DNA of 64,000 nucleotides from Archangium violaceum (GTDB lineage Bacteria > Myxococcota > Myxococcia > Myxococcales > Myxococcaceae), in NCBI RefSeq assembly GCF_016859125.1, contig NZ_CP069338.1:4217501-4281500 (forward strand). The letters are read 5' to 3'. The position numbers were made by a program, and so were the translations under genes. Of the stretch, positions 8,266 to 16,931 are shown piece after piece. The notes under the pieces are model-generated. The model saw only the letters and a program-made list of their open reading frames with translations. It was not told the DNA's origin and ran no database searches. Each line of letters opens with the position of its first letter. Position 1 is the stretch's first letter.

Positions 8266-11157
8266 ATGAGCGACACCGGCGCACCCCCGAAGGACTACAA
8301 GGACTCGGTCAATCTCCCGAAGACGGACTTCCCCATGAAGGGGAACCTGGCCCAGCTGGAGCCGAAGATGCTCGGCTGGTGGGCGGAGAAGGGCATCTGG
8401 GGGAAGATTCTCGAGCGGCGTCAGGGCGCGGAGCCCTTCGTGCTGACGGACGGGCCCCCCTACGCCAACGGCCACATCCACGCGGGCCACGCGCTCAACA
8501 AGGTCCTCAAGGACATCGTGGTGAAGTACCGCAACCTCGCGGGCCGCCGGTGCGACTACATCCCCGGCTGGGACACCCACGGTCTGCCCATCGAGCAGGC
8601 CGTCGAGAAGCGGCTGAAGGACAAGAAGATCGACAAGCGCACGCTGGACCGGGAGGCCTTCCTGGAGCAGTGCCGTGCGTATGCGATGGAGTTCATCGAC
8701 ATCCAGCGCACCGAGTTCAAGCGCCTGGGCATCCTGGGGGACTGGGAGCACCCGTACCGCACGCTCGACTTCTCCTACGAGGCGCAGGAAATCCGGGAGC
8801 TGGCCACCTTCGCGAAGCGGGGCATGCTCTACCGGCGCAAGAAGCCGGTGTACTTCTGCGTCTATGACCAGACGGCCCTGGCCGAGGCCGAGGTGGAGTA
8901 CGAGGACCACGCGAGCCCCTCGGTGTACGTGGCCTTCCCCGCGGGCCCCGAGGTGTACGAGAAGGTGCCGGCGCTGAAGGGGAAGACCGTCTCCTTCGTC
9001 ATCTGGACCACGACGCCCTGGACGCTGCCGGCCAACCTCGCCATCGCGATGAACGCCGAGTACGAGTACGTGTTCTACGCGCTCGGCGACCGCGTCATCT
9101 GCGTGGCCAAGGATCTGCTGCCCAGGGTGCTCGCCGAGGTGAAGGCGGACGAGCTGGCGGTGAAGAACGTGAAGCTGCCGGGCGGTGAGGTGTCGGCGGC
9201 GGCGCTGGTGGACCCCGAGCGCATCATCGCCTACGCGCGCGGCGACGAGCTGGAGGGCTGCACCTACCAGCACGTCTTCTATGACAGGCGGGGTCGCATC
9301 CTCCTGGGCGAGCACGTGACGCTGGAGGCCGGTACGGGCCTGGTGCACACGGCGCCGGGGCATGGCCAGGAGGACTACGAGGTCGGCTTGAAGTACGGGC
9401 TCGACATCTACAACCCGGTGCGCCACGACGGCCGCTACGACGAGAGCGTGGGCGGGTGGCTGGCGGGCAAGAAGGTCTTCGAGGCCAACCCGGTCATCAT
9501 CGACGCGCTGGCCGACAAGGGCGTGCTGCTCAACGACAAGGCGGACAAGGTCGAGCACAGCTATCCGCACTGCTGGCGCTGCCACAACCCGGTCATCCTG
9601 AGCGCGACGTACCAGTGGTTCATCCCGCTGGACAAGCAGCTCGCGGGAGGCAAGACGTTCCGCCAGCAGGTGCTGGACGAGGTGGACCGGGTGCAGTGGG
9701 TGCCCTCGTGGGGGCACAGCCGCATCCGGGGCATGCTGGAGACGCGTCCGGACTGGTGCATCAGCCGCCAGCGGACGTGGGGCGTGCCCATCCCCATCGC
9801 GTACTGCGAGGGCTGCGAGGAGGCGGTCATCTCTCCGGAGCTGATGGGGAAGGTGGCCGAGGCGGTGGAGAAGGAGGGCGCGGGCGTGTGGTACCGCACG
9901 CCGGTGAAGGAGTTCCTCCCCTCGGGCTACGCGTGCCAGAAGTGCGGCAGGACGGAGTTCCGCCGCGAGACGGACATCCTGGATGTGTGGTTCGACTCGG
10001 CGTGCGCGTTCAGCGCGGTGTCGGAGCGGCGGCAGCGGATTCCGGTGGACCTGTTCCTCGAGGGGAGTGATCAGCACCGTGGCTGGTTCCACTCGTCCAT
10101 CCTGGTGTCGGTGGGCACGCGCGACGTGTCGCCCTACAAGGCGTGCCTGACGCACGGCTTCGTGGTGGACGGGGCGGGCGAGAAGATGTCGAAGAGCCGG
10201 GGCAACGTGGTGGCGCCGGAGAAGATCATCCAGCAGTACGGCGCCGAGGTGCTGCGGCTGTGGGTGGCCTCGAGCGACTACCGCAACGACGTGCGCCTGT
10301 CGGACCAGATTCTGAAGGGCCTCTCCGAGGGCTACCGGAAGATCCGCAACACCATCCGGTACGCGCTGAGCAACCTGTACGACTTCGATCCGGCGAAGGA
10401 CGCGGTGAAGGCGGACGCGCTGTTGCCGCTGGACACGTGGGCGAGGGGACGGCTGGCGGAGGTGGTGGCGCGCGTGAGGAAGGCCTACGAGGCCTACGAG
10501 TTCCACCTGGTGTACGCGACGGTGGTGGACTTCTGCGCGGGTGACCTGTCGGCGGTGTACTTCGACATCCTGAAGGACCGGCTGTACACGACGAAGGCGA
10601 CGGGCCACGGGCGGCGCAGCGCGCAGACGGTGCTGCACGAGGTAGCGACGGTGCTGCTGCAGGTGCTCGCGCCGGTGATGAGCTTCACGGCGGAGGAGGC
10701 GTGGCAGTACCTGCCGGGGAAGAAGGCGGAGAGCGTGTACCTGACGGACTTCCCGGAGCCGGCGGTGAAGGTGGATGCGGCACTGGCGGAGCGGTACGAG
10801 AAGCTCTTCGCCGTGCGCGGCGCGGTGCAGGGCCTGCTGGAGGCGGCGCGCCGGGACAAGATGATCGGCTCGTCGCTGGAGGCTCGGGTGGTGCTGAGCG
10901 CGAGCGGCAAGGCGCGGGAGTTCCTGAAGGCGAACGAGGCGGAGCTGCCGGGGCTGCTCATCGTGAGCCAGGTGGAGCTGGCGGACACGGCGGGGGAGAA
11001 GGCGCAGGCTCTGAACGTGGCGCAGGCGCTGGGCGAGGACGTGAAGGCGGAAGTGCTGCCGGCGAAGGGCGAGAAGTGCCCACGCTGCTGGACCTACTCC
11101 GAGCAGGTCGCGTCGGGCGCGGAAGTCTGCACCAGGTGCCAGCAGGCGTTGAGCTGA
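8266..11157 (+). CDS. ileS: Isoleucyl-tRNA synthetase
   Basis: 963 aa, a normal length for bacterial IleRS. It charges tRNA-Ile in the cytoplasm. Visible motifs are the class I HIGH variant in GPPYANGHIHAGHALNK (near residue 65), the editing domain WTTTPWTLPANLA, the KMSKS loop AGEKMSKSRGN, the anticodon-binding region, and a C-terminal zinc finger with four cysteines (CPRCW ... CTRC). The start ATG at 8266 gives MSDTGAPPKDYKDSVNLP; six upstream in-frame codons are unlikely. A broken second copy of its last 130 nt lies at 14591. In other bacteria ileS is often next to lspA. Here 13.5 kb separate them. Confidence 0.97.
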   Translation: MSDTGAPPKDYKDSVNLPKTDFPMKGNLAQLEPKMLGWWAEKGIWGKILERRQGAEPFVLTDGPPYANGHIHAGHALNKVLKDIVVKYRNLAGRRCDYIPGWDTHGLPIEQAVEKRLKDKKIDKRTLDREAFLEQCRAYAMEFIDIQRTEFKRLGILGDWEHPYRTLDFSYEAQEIRELATFAKRGMLYRRKKPVYFCVYDQTALAEAEVEYEDHASPSVYVAFPAGPEVYEKVPALKGKTVSFVIWTTTPWTLPANLAIAMNAEYEYVFYALGDRVICVAKDLLPRVLAEVKADELAVKNVKLPGGEVSAAALVDPERIIAYARGDELEGCTYQHVFYDRRGRILLGEHVTLEAGTGLVHTAPGHGQEDYEVGLKYGLDIYNPVRHDGRYDESVGGWLAGKKVFEANPVIIDALADKGVLLNDKADKVEHSYPHCWRCHNPVILSATYQWFIPLDKQLAGGKTFRQQVLDEVDRVQWVPSWGHSRIRGMLETRPDWCISRQRTWGVPIPIAYCEGCEEAVISPELMGKVAEAVEKEGAGVWYRTPVKEFLPSGYACQKCGRTEFRRETDILDVWFDSACAFSAVSERRQRIPVDLFLEGSDQHRGWFHSSILVSVGTRDVSPYKACLTHGFVVDGAGEKMSKSRGNVVAPEKIIQQYGAEVLRLWVASSDYRNDVRLSDQILKGLSEGYRKIRNTIRYALSNLYDFDPAKDAVKADALLPLDTWARGRLAEVVARVRKAYEAYEFHLVYATVVDFCAGDLSAVYFDILKDRLYTTKATGHGRRSAQTVLHEVATVLLQVLAPVMSFTAEEAWQYLPGKKAESVYLTDFPEPAVKVDAALAERYEKLFAVRGAVQGLLEAARRDKMIGSSLEARVVLSASGKAREFLKANEAELPGLLIVSQVELADTAGEKAQALNVAQALGEDVKAEVLPAKGEKCPRCWTYSEQVASGAEVCTRCQQALS

Positions 11158-11207
11158 GCCCGCTCGAAAAGAGCCGCATCGAGCGCCCTCCGGACTCGCT
11201 TTTCTCC

Positions 11208-11327
11208 AACTTGTCCGACAGTCGGACAAGTTGCCGAGGACCGAGCCCGGAGGGGCCTCCTGTGCCGACTGGCCCGCCGACCTCCCGGCGACTTTGTTCA
11301 CGAACGGGTCCGATGATCAGACCCGTT
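11208..11327. repeat. Two related palindromic repeats downstream of ileS
   Basis: First copy: AACTTGTCCGAC (11208-11219), one base, then its exact inverse (11221-11232). Second copy: AACGGGTC (11303-11310) and its inverse (11320-11327). Both are followed by GCCGAG, three bases, then CGAGCCCGG, so they are diverged copies of one unit of about 65 bp. They lie between the ileS stop and the next gene and could act as a terminator or as a dispersed repeat family. The rest of 11158-11439 shows no gene. Confidence 0.55.
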
Positions 11328-11401
11328 GCCGAGTCTCGAGCCCGGTGGCTCCCCTGCGCTTGATTCGTTCGGGTCGATGAAGGGGCTGTCTTCGACTGAT
11401 T

Positions 11402-11407
11402 TAGAAT
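11402..11407 (+). promoter_or_regulatory. Possible -10 element (TAGAAT) of the first island gene
   Basis: TAGAATCGCG occurs 33 nt before the ATG at 11440 and again before the paralogous gene at 16026 (15939-15944). Sharing between two otherwise diverged leaders is the main support. No convincing -35 box was identified. Confidence 0.3.
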
Positions 11408-11439
11408 CGCGGCCCTTCAATCCAGAAAGGCGGTTCCCG

Positions 11440-12342
11440 ATGTCCCCTGTCAATGAGGGTGCTTCCCGTGGACTCGCGGCGGGGTGGAGGACCTTCTCGG
11501 CCGTGTGTGCCCTGGCGGTACTGGCCGCGCCCCGGTGGGGGCATGCGGAGTCACTCTGCGACCAGAACTGGGAGGGCGGTACCTTCGTCATCCAGATTGG
11601 CGAGCGGAAGAACGATGGCGCACCGCTGGAGCCATACAACCCTCAGCAACCGATGAGTCCCTACGAGTTTTCGGGAGCACGCTACCACTTGCGCCAGAAG
11701 GGAAAGGTCTACCGGGCTGTGGGCAGATTCCAGGACCGCACCGAGGGCGAGGCTGCGTGGAAGCAGGTCTACACCGAGATGCCCCACCTCTATACGGGTG
11801 CGTATCCTCCGATACTTACGAATCCGGGGGCATACCTGGTGACCAACTCACCCACGTGCAAGATCAGCCGGAAGAACCCCGTCATCGATCCCGCCTCGTG
11901 GATATTGGAGAAGGGCGGAGTGCTGCTCGTGGGGGCCGAGTCAGAGTGCAAGAATGGCCAGTTCTCCAAGACCATCACCGTGGTGTCGTGCGACGGAATG
12001 AAGAACCTGATGACTGAATCGGTGTCGGTTCCGTGCGACGCGGGACGGGTCAACTCCTGCATCTACCCCGTCGTGCCGGGGGTTTTCGCGTTCGAGCACT
12101 CCTATTCGGCGCCGGCCCAGGGCACGCAGGTTCGTCTGCGCGTCTACGACATCGCCAAGAAGAAGCGGCTCCACGCCATCGACGCGGGCCATGATGGCGG
12201 CCCGGAGACGGAGTTGATGAGCGTCGAGGACATCGACAGGGACGATGTCCCCGAGATCGTTCGCACCATCGCCGGTACCGGTGAGCGCACCACGGTGCTC
12301 AAGTGGAACAAGGGCAGGTTCTCCGAGGTGAAGGCTCCCTGA
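11440..12342 (+). CDS. Exported protein, solitary paralogue of a candidate immunity protein
   Basis: 300 aa. The start ATG at 11440 follows AGAAAGG by 8 nt; the paralogue at 16026 has the same ribosome site. A signal peptide (WRTFSAVCALAVLAAPRWGHA, cleavage near residue 36) predicts a periplasmic protein. Conserved cysteines (SLCDQNW, TCKIS, SECK, SCDG, CDAGR, SCIY) suggest disulfides. The C-terminus has an acidic DIDRDDVPE motif resembling FG-GAP/VCBS calcium loops. It is about 85-90% identical by eye to the 16026 protein; differences cluster in residues 38-115 and the last 180 are nearly the same. Unlike its paralogue, no peptidase gene follows it. Immunity role is inference. Confidence 0.65.
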   Translation: MSPVNEGASRGLAAGWRTFSAVCALAVLAAPRWGHAESLCDQNWEGGTFVIQIGERKNDGAPLEPYNPQQPMSPYEFSGARYHLRQKGKVYRAVGRFQDRTEGEAAWKQVYTEMPHLYTGAYPPILTNPGAYLVTNSPTCKISRKNPVIDPASWILEKGGVLLVGAESECKNGQFSKTITVVSCDGMKNLMTESVSVPCDAGRVNSCIYPVVPGVFAFEHSYSAPAQGTQVRLRVYDIAKKKRLHAIDAGHDGGPETELMSVEDIDRDDVPEIVRTIAGTGERTTVLKWNKGRFSEVKAP

Positions 12343-12600
12343 GCTACGGCCATTCGCCAACCCCTGGCGGGGGGCCGTCCACGGACGCTGGGAGCATGCG
12401 GAGCGCGGGGAAATCCTGGCGGAACCTGGCAATCGGTGGGTACGCTGTCGGCGGAGCGGCATCGCGCATCGCACGGTGCTCGTATCCCTCAACCCACCCC
12501 AAGACCCGGCCCGTCCGCTCAGGAGTTGGTGCGTGTCTCGCTCCTCCGTGGTTGTGGTGCGGGTGGTGTCCTGGCGACGTTCCGATTCCGAGGTAACCGA

Positions 12601-14406
12601 ATGAGACGAGAGCCTCCTCCCCAAGTCCTCCGAGGTTACGGCGCGGTGCTCGTGCTGGCGCTGCTGTCCCTGCCGCTGAGCTCCGCATGTACCGGGTCCG
12701 AGCCCGAGGAATGTCCCTCGGGACGGGTCTGCCCCGAGGGCCAGAAGTGCGCCGCCCAGCAGGACACCTGCATCGCGACGGACTGTGGCGACGGCACCCT
12801 CCAGGCCGGCGAGGCCTGTGACGACGGCAACATCATCGACGGCGATGGCTGTAGCCGCACCTGCATGTCGACCGAGAGTTGTGGCAACGGCATCGTGGAC
12901 GTCGCGGCCAGCGAGGTCTGTGACGACGGCAACACCACGGACGGTGACGGCTGCAGTGCCGACTGCAAGTCCAGCGAGCTGTGCGGCAACGGCATCCTGG
13001 ATCGGGCCCAGGGAGAGGTCTGCGACGACGCGAACACGCAATCGGGCGATGGGTGCAGCGCCGACTGCTTGTCGCTGGAGCAGTGTGGCAACGGTTACGT
13101 GGACACCGCCGCGGGTGAGCTGTGCGACGACGGCAACACCCAGCCCGGAGACGGGTGCGGCGCCGATTGCCGCGCGGTCGAGGTCTGTGGTGATGGCGTG
13201 CGCGACCTCGGCGAGGCGTGCGACGACGGCAACACCACCACCGAGAGCGAGTGTGCCTATGGCACCCCAACCTGTACGGCCTGCGACGCGACCTGTTCGG
13301 CCACGCTCCAGCTCACCGGCCGCTCCTGCGGTGACGGTTCCAGGAACGATGCGAGCGAGGTGTGTGACGACGGCAACACCATCAACGAGACGTCCTGCCC
13401 GTATGGACAGGCGAGCTGCACCACGTGCAACGCGACCTGCACGGCCACGCTTCAGCTCACCGGCGGCTATTGCGGCGATGGCGCCGTGAGCCATGACGAG
13501 GTGTGTGACGACGGCAACACCACCAACGAGACCGCCTGCCCCTATGGCACTCCGACTTGCACCTCGTGCAATGCGACCTGCACGGCCACGCTCGCACTCT
13601 CGGGTGCCTACTGCGGCGACGGCATCGTCGACAGTGGCGAGGTGTGTGACGACGGCAACACCACGAGCGGAGATGGGTGCAACGCCGATTGCCGTCTGTC
13701 AGAGGTCTGTGGTGATGGCGTGCGCGGTCCTGGCGAGGTGTGCGATGACGGCAATACGACCACCGAGACCGCCTGCCCCTATGGCACCCCAACCTGCACC
13801 GCGTGTAACGCGACGTGCTCGGCCGTGCTCAATCTCATGGGCGGCTACTGCGGCGACGGCACCGTGAACGGTGGCGAAGTCTGTGATGACGGCAATACCC
13901 TGGCTTGCGGCACTTGCGATGCCGCTTGCTCGGCCAACCAGCTCGCGAAGGCGTCCGGGCAGATCTCCATCACCGATGTCTCATCTCTCAAGGACAGGGA
14001 GACGTTCACCCTCAACGACGGCATCCATCCCCCCGTGGTCTTCGAGTTCGACAATAACGGGAGTGTTTCTTCCCCGCGCATCCGCGTGAACATCGCGGGA
14101 TTGTCCACGAGCACCGAGGCCGCTCTGTCCATCGTGACGGCCATCAATGGCGTGGGCACGGAACTGCAGATCAGCGCGACGTCCTCTGGAAACATCGTGA
14201 CCCTCACGAACGACATGCACGGCACGTTCGGCAACACGCTCATCACCGAAACGGTCACGGGCTCCGGCTTCCGGGTGAACGGTATGTCCGGCGGCGCTGG
14301 CTACGACTGCCCGGAGGGCACCCGGTGCGCGGTGGACGCGGACTGCGACATCGGTGGTCTGGTGTGCCGTCCTGATACCAGGACCTGCGCTCTTCCTCCT
14401 CCGTAG
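12601..14406 (+). CDS. Cysteine-rich DUF4215-repeat lipoprotein
   Basis: 601 aa from ATG at 12601, with GAGG 7 nt upstream. A signal peptide ends in LPLSSAC, so it is probably a lipoprotein. After a short Cys cluster come about ten repeats of CGDG(x)nEVCDDGN followed by GDGC-ADC or a [14 protein letters not shown] variant, the DUF4215 (myxobacterial Cys-rich) repeat. The repeats have two spacings, so short and long units alternate. After them is a beta-rich stretch ([19 protein letters not shown]) and a final four-Cys segment. Such proteins are surface or secreted in myxobacteria; molecular function is unknown. It stands between the first immunity-like gene and the mut7C/ileS scar. The 258 nt before it hold no gene. 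Confidence 0.8.
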   Translation: MRREPPPQVLRGYGAVLVLALLSLPLSSACTGSEPEECPSGRVCPEGQKCAAQQDTCIATDCGDGTLQAGEACDDGNIIDGDGCSRTCMSTESCGNGIVDVAASEVCDDGNTTDGDGCSADCKSSELCGNGILDRAQGEVCDDANTQSGDGCSADCLSLEQCGNGYVDTAAGELCDDGNTQPGDGCGADCRAVEVCGDGVRDLGEACDDGNTTTESECAYGTPTCTACDATCSATLQLTGRSCGDGSRNDASEVCDDGNTINETSCPYGQASCTTCNATCTATLQLTGGYCGDGAVSHDEVCDDGNTTNETACPYGTPTCTSCNATCTATLALSGAYCGDGIVDSGEVCDDGNTTSGDGCNADCRLSEVCGDGVRGPGEVCDDGNTTTETACPYGTPTCTACNATCSAVLNLMGGYCGDGTVNGGEVCDDGNTLACGTCDAACSANQLAKASGQISITDVSSLKDRETFTLNDGIHPPVVFEFDNNGSVSSPRIRVNIAGLSTSTEAALSIVTAINGVGTELQISATSSGNIVTLTNDMHGTFGNTLITETVTGSGFRVNGMSGGAGYDCPEGTRCAVDADCDIGGLVCRPDTRTCALPPP

Positions 14407-14450
14407 GACCTTCGTCCACGACGAGGGCACCCGTGTGCACGAAGCCGGTG

Positions 14451-14590
14451 CCTACGGGTGCTGCTCCAGCTCGCGCAGCTTGTCGATGATGACCTGCATG
14501 CGCGTGTGGTGCGAGCCGGCCCAGAACACGCGCCTGCACTCGCGGCACTGCTGGAAGCGGGTGAACGTGGCGTGCACTCGCTCGGGCACC
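14451..14590 (-). pseudogene. Fragment: 3' end of the mut7C-like gene
   Basis: These 140 nt match 23475-23614 with only two differences by eye, and include the stop codon and the last 45 codons (Zn-ribbon CPECR part) of the Ub-Mut7C gene. They have no start or 5' part. They abut the ileS fragment directly at 14590/14591. Confidence 0.9.
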
Positions 14591-14744
14591 GGCGAGGACG
14601 TGAAGGCGGAGGTGCTGCCGGCGAAGGGCGAGAAGTGCCCGCGCTGCTGGACCTACTCCGAGCAGGTCTCCTCTGGCGCACACCCGCTTGTGAGAAGTGC
14701 CAGCAAGCGTTGAGCTGAGCGCGCTCGAAAAGAACCGCATCAAG
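14591..14744 (+). pseudogene. Fragment: 3' end of ileS
   Basis: Matches 11032-11186 (last 42 codons of ileS plus about 30 nt after the stop). The Zn-finger half CPRCWTYSEQV is intact, then the frame is broken before the second cysteine pair. The other frame reads ACEKCQQALS, whereas the resident gene reads CTRCQQALS. It is more diverged than the adjoining mut7C fragment, so it may derive from a different ileS allele. Confidence 0.88.
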
Positions 14745-14764
14745 TGCGTACTCTTCGCCGGAGT

Positions 14765-15865
14765 ATGCACACCACGATGAATAGAGCCCACGGGGGGGCG
14801 ATTCTCCTCCCCGCCTTGTTTCTCGCCTGGCTGGCGCCCCTCTTCACGGCCCGTGCGGAAGCGCCACCGGCGAGCGCGACCCGCTGCTCCAAGGCCGACC
14901 ACGCCAAGACCCGGAAGCACTTCCAGGACCTCTACGGAGCGGGCGAGTACACGAAGGCCGTCGAGACCTTGCGACGCGCGAAGGAGGACTGCTGGGAGGT
15001 CCTCGACGCCACGGCTCGCGGCTGGTTGGTATCCGACCTGGGGCTCGCCACGCTGCGCGCCGGCCAACCTGGCGACTGTCTCCAGATACTCGCCGAGGCC
15101 CCCAAGGAACTCGAGCCCCAGTCACGGGTGGCCAGGGCCATCGCGTTCAACCGGGGGCTATGCGCCAAGGAGCCCTCTCAGGACATACCCGTCGCCACGC
15201 AGGGGACATCCCTCCCCGTACAGGTGATGCCGGGGCTCCAGGTTTCGTCTCAGAAGGAAGCCGCCGCGGCGCTCACCCGCGAATGGCGTGCTCCCTACGA
15301 GCTCCGCGAGGGGCGGCTCCCAGCGCGACAGGCGCGCGAGCTTCGTCGTTGCACTGATCTGGATGGGGTCGACGTGAAGGATGTCGACGTCACGGTGACC
15401 CACGAGTTCCATGCCTTCCAGATGAAGGCCATTCAGTGCCGTGCCTTACGGCGGGTGGCTCAGGCCCAACCTTCGCGTATCAGCCACGTGCGGGAAGTCC
15501 TCACGATGAAGATGCCTGGGGAGGTGCTTCCGGCGGCCCTGGCGGCAGTGATCTCCGACGAGGACGCCGAGCGGCTTGCCCTGGCGCAGCGCGCGGGGCG
15601 CTCCTGGCATGACGTCGACAAGGAACTGCGGTTCTCGGTAGCGCCGAACGTGGCGCAAGGGCGTGAGCTCGAGGTTCACGGTGAGGATGTCGAGGGTTCC
15701 CTGGAGTGGTGGGCAACCGGGGACTTCAATGCCGATGGGTACGAGGATGTGCTCGTCTTCCGTAGTCTGAGCCCCACGGGAGGAAGCCTCGCTGACCTGG
15801 CGGCCTTCGTGCTGACCCGCACGCGACCCAAGGGGGTTCTCGAGGTCCTGGAACGCCTGCATTGA
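14765..15865 (+). CDS. Exported protein with a calcium-loop-like C-terminus
   Basis: About 366 aa; start is uncertain between GTG 14744, ATG 14765 and ATG 14777. A signal peptide (GGAILLPALFLAWLAPLFTARAEA) is followed by a helical TPR-like region (about 45-130, with KHFQDLYGAGEYTKAVETLRR), a middle domain with two cysteine sites, and a C-terminal WWATGDFNADGYEDVLVF, a D-x-N-x-D-G-x-x-D loop of FG-GAP/VCBS type. The last feature loosely resembles the end of the two immunity-like proteins. It begins just after the ileS fragment and runs in the direction of the hydrolase operon. Function unknown; a periplasmic partner or immunity role is possible. Confidence 0.6.
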   Translation: MHTTMNRAHGGAILLPALFLAWLAPLFTARAEAPPASATRCSKADHAKTRKHFQDLYGAGEYTKAVETLRRAKEDCWEVLDATARGWLVSDLGLATLRAGQPGDCLQILAEAPKELEPQSRVARAIAFNRGLCAKEPSQDIPVATQGTSLPVQVMPGLQVSSQKEAAAALTREWRAPYELREGRLPARQARELRRCTDLDGVDVKDVDVTVTHEFHAFQMKAIQCRALRRVAQAQPSRISHVREVLTMKMPGEVLPAALAAVISDEDAERLALAQRAGRSWHDVDKELRFSVAPNVAQGRELEVHGEDVEGSLEWWATGDFNADGYEDVLVFRSLSPTGGSLADLAAFVLTRTRPKGVLEVLERLH

Positions 15866-15938
15866 CCGGATCGCGAATTTCCGGGGGCACCCTCCGTCCA
15901 TCATAAGGGGCGGGTTCTCCTCCGTCAGCGCACTGCTC

Positions 15939-15944
15939 TAGAAT
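15939..15944 (+). promoter_or_regulatory. Possible -10 element (TAGAAT) of the hydrolase operon
   Basis: The same TAGAATCGCG sequence found upstream of the paralogue at 11440 lies here 82 nt before the ATG at 16026. The longer leader holds an AGGAGG/CCTCCT hairpin (15974-15994) that the other copy lacks. Confidence 0.3.
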
Positions 15945-16025
15945 CGCGCCGCAGGTCTGGTAGCCACGTTCCCAGGAGGGGGGACTTACCTCCTCCGATC
16001 CTTGAATCCAGAAAGGCGGTTCTCG

Positions 16026-16931
16026 ATGTTCCCTGTCAATGCTGGTGCTTCCCGTGGCCTCGCGGCGGGGTGGAGGACCTTCTCGGCCGTGTGTGCTCTG
16101 GCGGTACTGGCCGCGCCACAGTGGGGGCATGCGGAGCCGCTCTGCGACCAGAACTGGGACGGTCGGACCCTCGTCATCCAGATTGGTGAGCGAAAGAATG
16201 ATGGCACTCCGCTGGAGCCATATGACCCGCAGCAGCCGATGAAGCCCTACGAATTTGTTGGGGAGCGCCATCTCTTCCGAGATGAGGGGATGGTCTACCG
16301 GGCCGTGGGCAGGTTCCAGGACCGGGAGGAAGGTGAGGCGGCGTGGAAGAAGGTCTATACCGAGATGACCCATCTTTATACGGGCGCGTATCCCCCGATC
16401 CTCACTACCCCGGGGGCGTACCTGGTGACGGACTCGCCCACGTGCAAGATCAGCCGGAAGAACCCCGTCATCGATCCCGCCTCGTGGATATTGGAGAAGG
16501 GCGGAGTGCTGCTCGTGGGGGCCGAGTCAGAGTGCAAGAAAGGCCAGTTCACCAAGACCATCACCGTGGTGTCATGCGACGGGATGAAGAACCTGATGAC
16601 CGACTCGGTGTCGGTTTCGTGCGACGCGGGACGGGTCAACTCCTGCATCTACCCCGTCGTGCCGGGGGTTTTCGCGTTCGAGCACTCCTATTCGGCGCCG
16701 GCCCAGGGCACGCAGGTTCGTCTGCGCGTCTACGACATCGCCAGGAAGAAGAAGCAGCTCCTCTCCATCGATGCGGGGCATGACGGCGGCCCGGAGACCG
16801 AGTTGATGAGCGTCGAGGACATCGACAAGGACGATGTCCCCGAGATCGTTCGCACCATCGCCGGTACCGGCGAGCGTACGTCGGTGCTCAAGTGGAGCAA
16901 GGGCAGGTTCTCCGAGGTGAAGGCGCGATGA
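16026..16931 (+). CDS. Exported candidate immunity protein, first gene of the wall-hydrolase operon
   Basis: 301 aa. ATG at 16026, preceded by AGAAAGG. It has a signal peptide (ending WGHAEP) and the same cysteine pattern as the 11440 protein, with a C-terminal DIDKDDVPE loop. Its stop overlaps the ATG of the M15/M23-like peptidase gene (ATGA at 16928-16931), so the two are co-translated. An exported protein coupled to a gene for a peptidoglycan hydrolase without a signal peptide is the usual layout of periplasmic immunity proteins in antibacterial systems. That role is inferred; no known immunity family is recognised. Residues 38-115 are the part that differs from the paralogue. Confidence 0.65.
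   Translation: MFPVNAGASRGLAAGWRTFSAVCALAVLAAPQWGHAEPLCDQNWDGRTLVIQIGERKNDGTPLEPYDPQQPMKPYEFVGERHLFRDEGMVYRAVGRFQDREEGEAAWKKVYTEMTHLYTGAYPPILTTPGAYLVTDSPTCKISRKNPVIDPASWILEKGGVLLVGAESECKKGQFTKTITVVSCDGMKNLMTDSVSVSCDAGRVNSCIYPVVPGVFAFEHSYSAPAQGTQVRLRVYDIARKKKQLLSIDAGHDGGPETELMSVEDIDKDDVPEIVRTIAGTGERTSVLKWSKGRFSEVKAR

Noticed and set aside
8251-11301. A 1016-codon open frame on the minus strand across ileS
   Set aside because: It is antisense to a fully recognisable ileS, has a His/Arg/Leu-rich composition typical of frames opposite high-GC genes and shows no motif.
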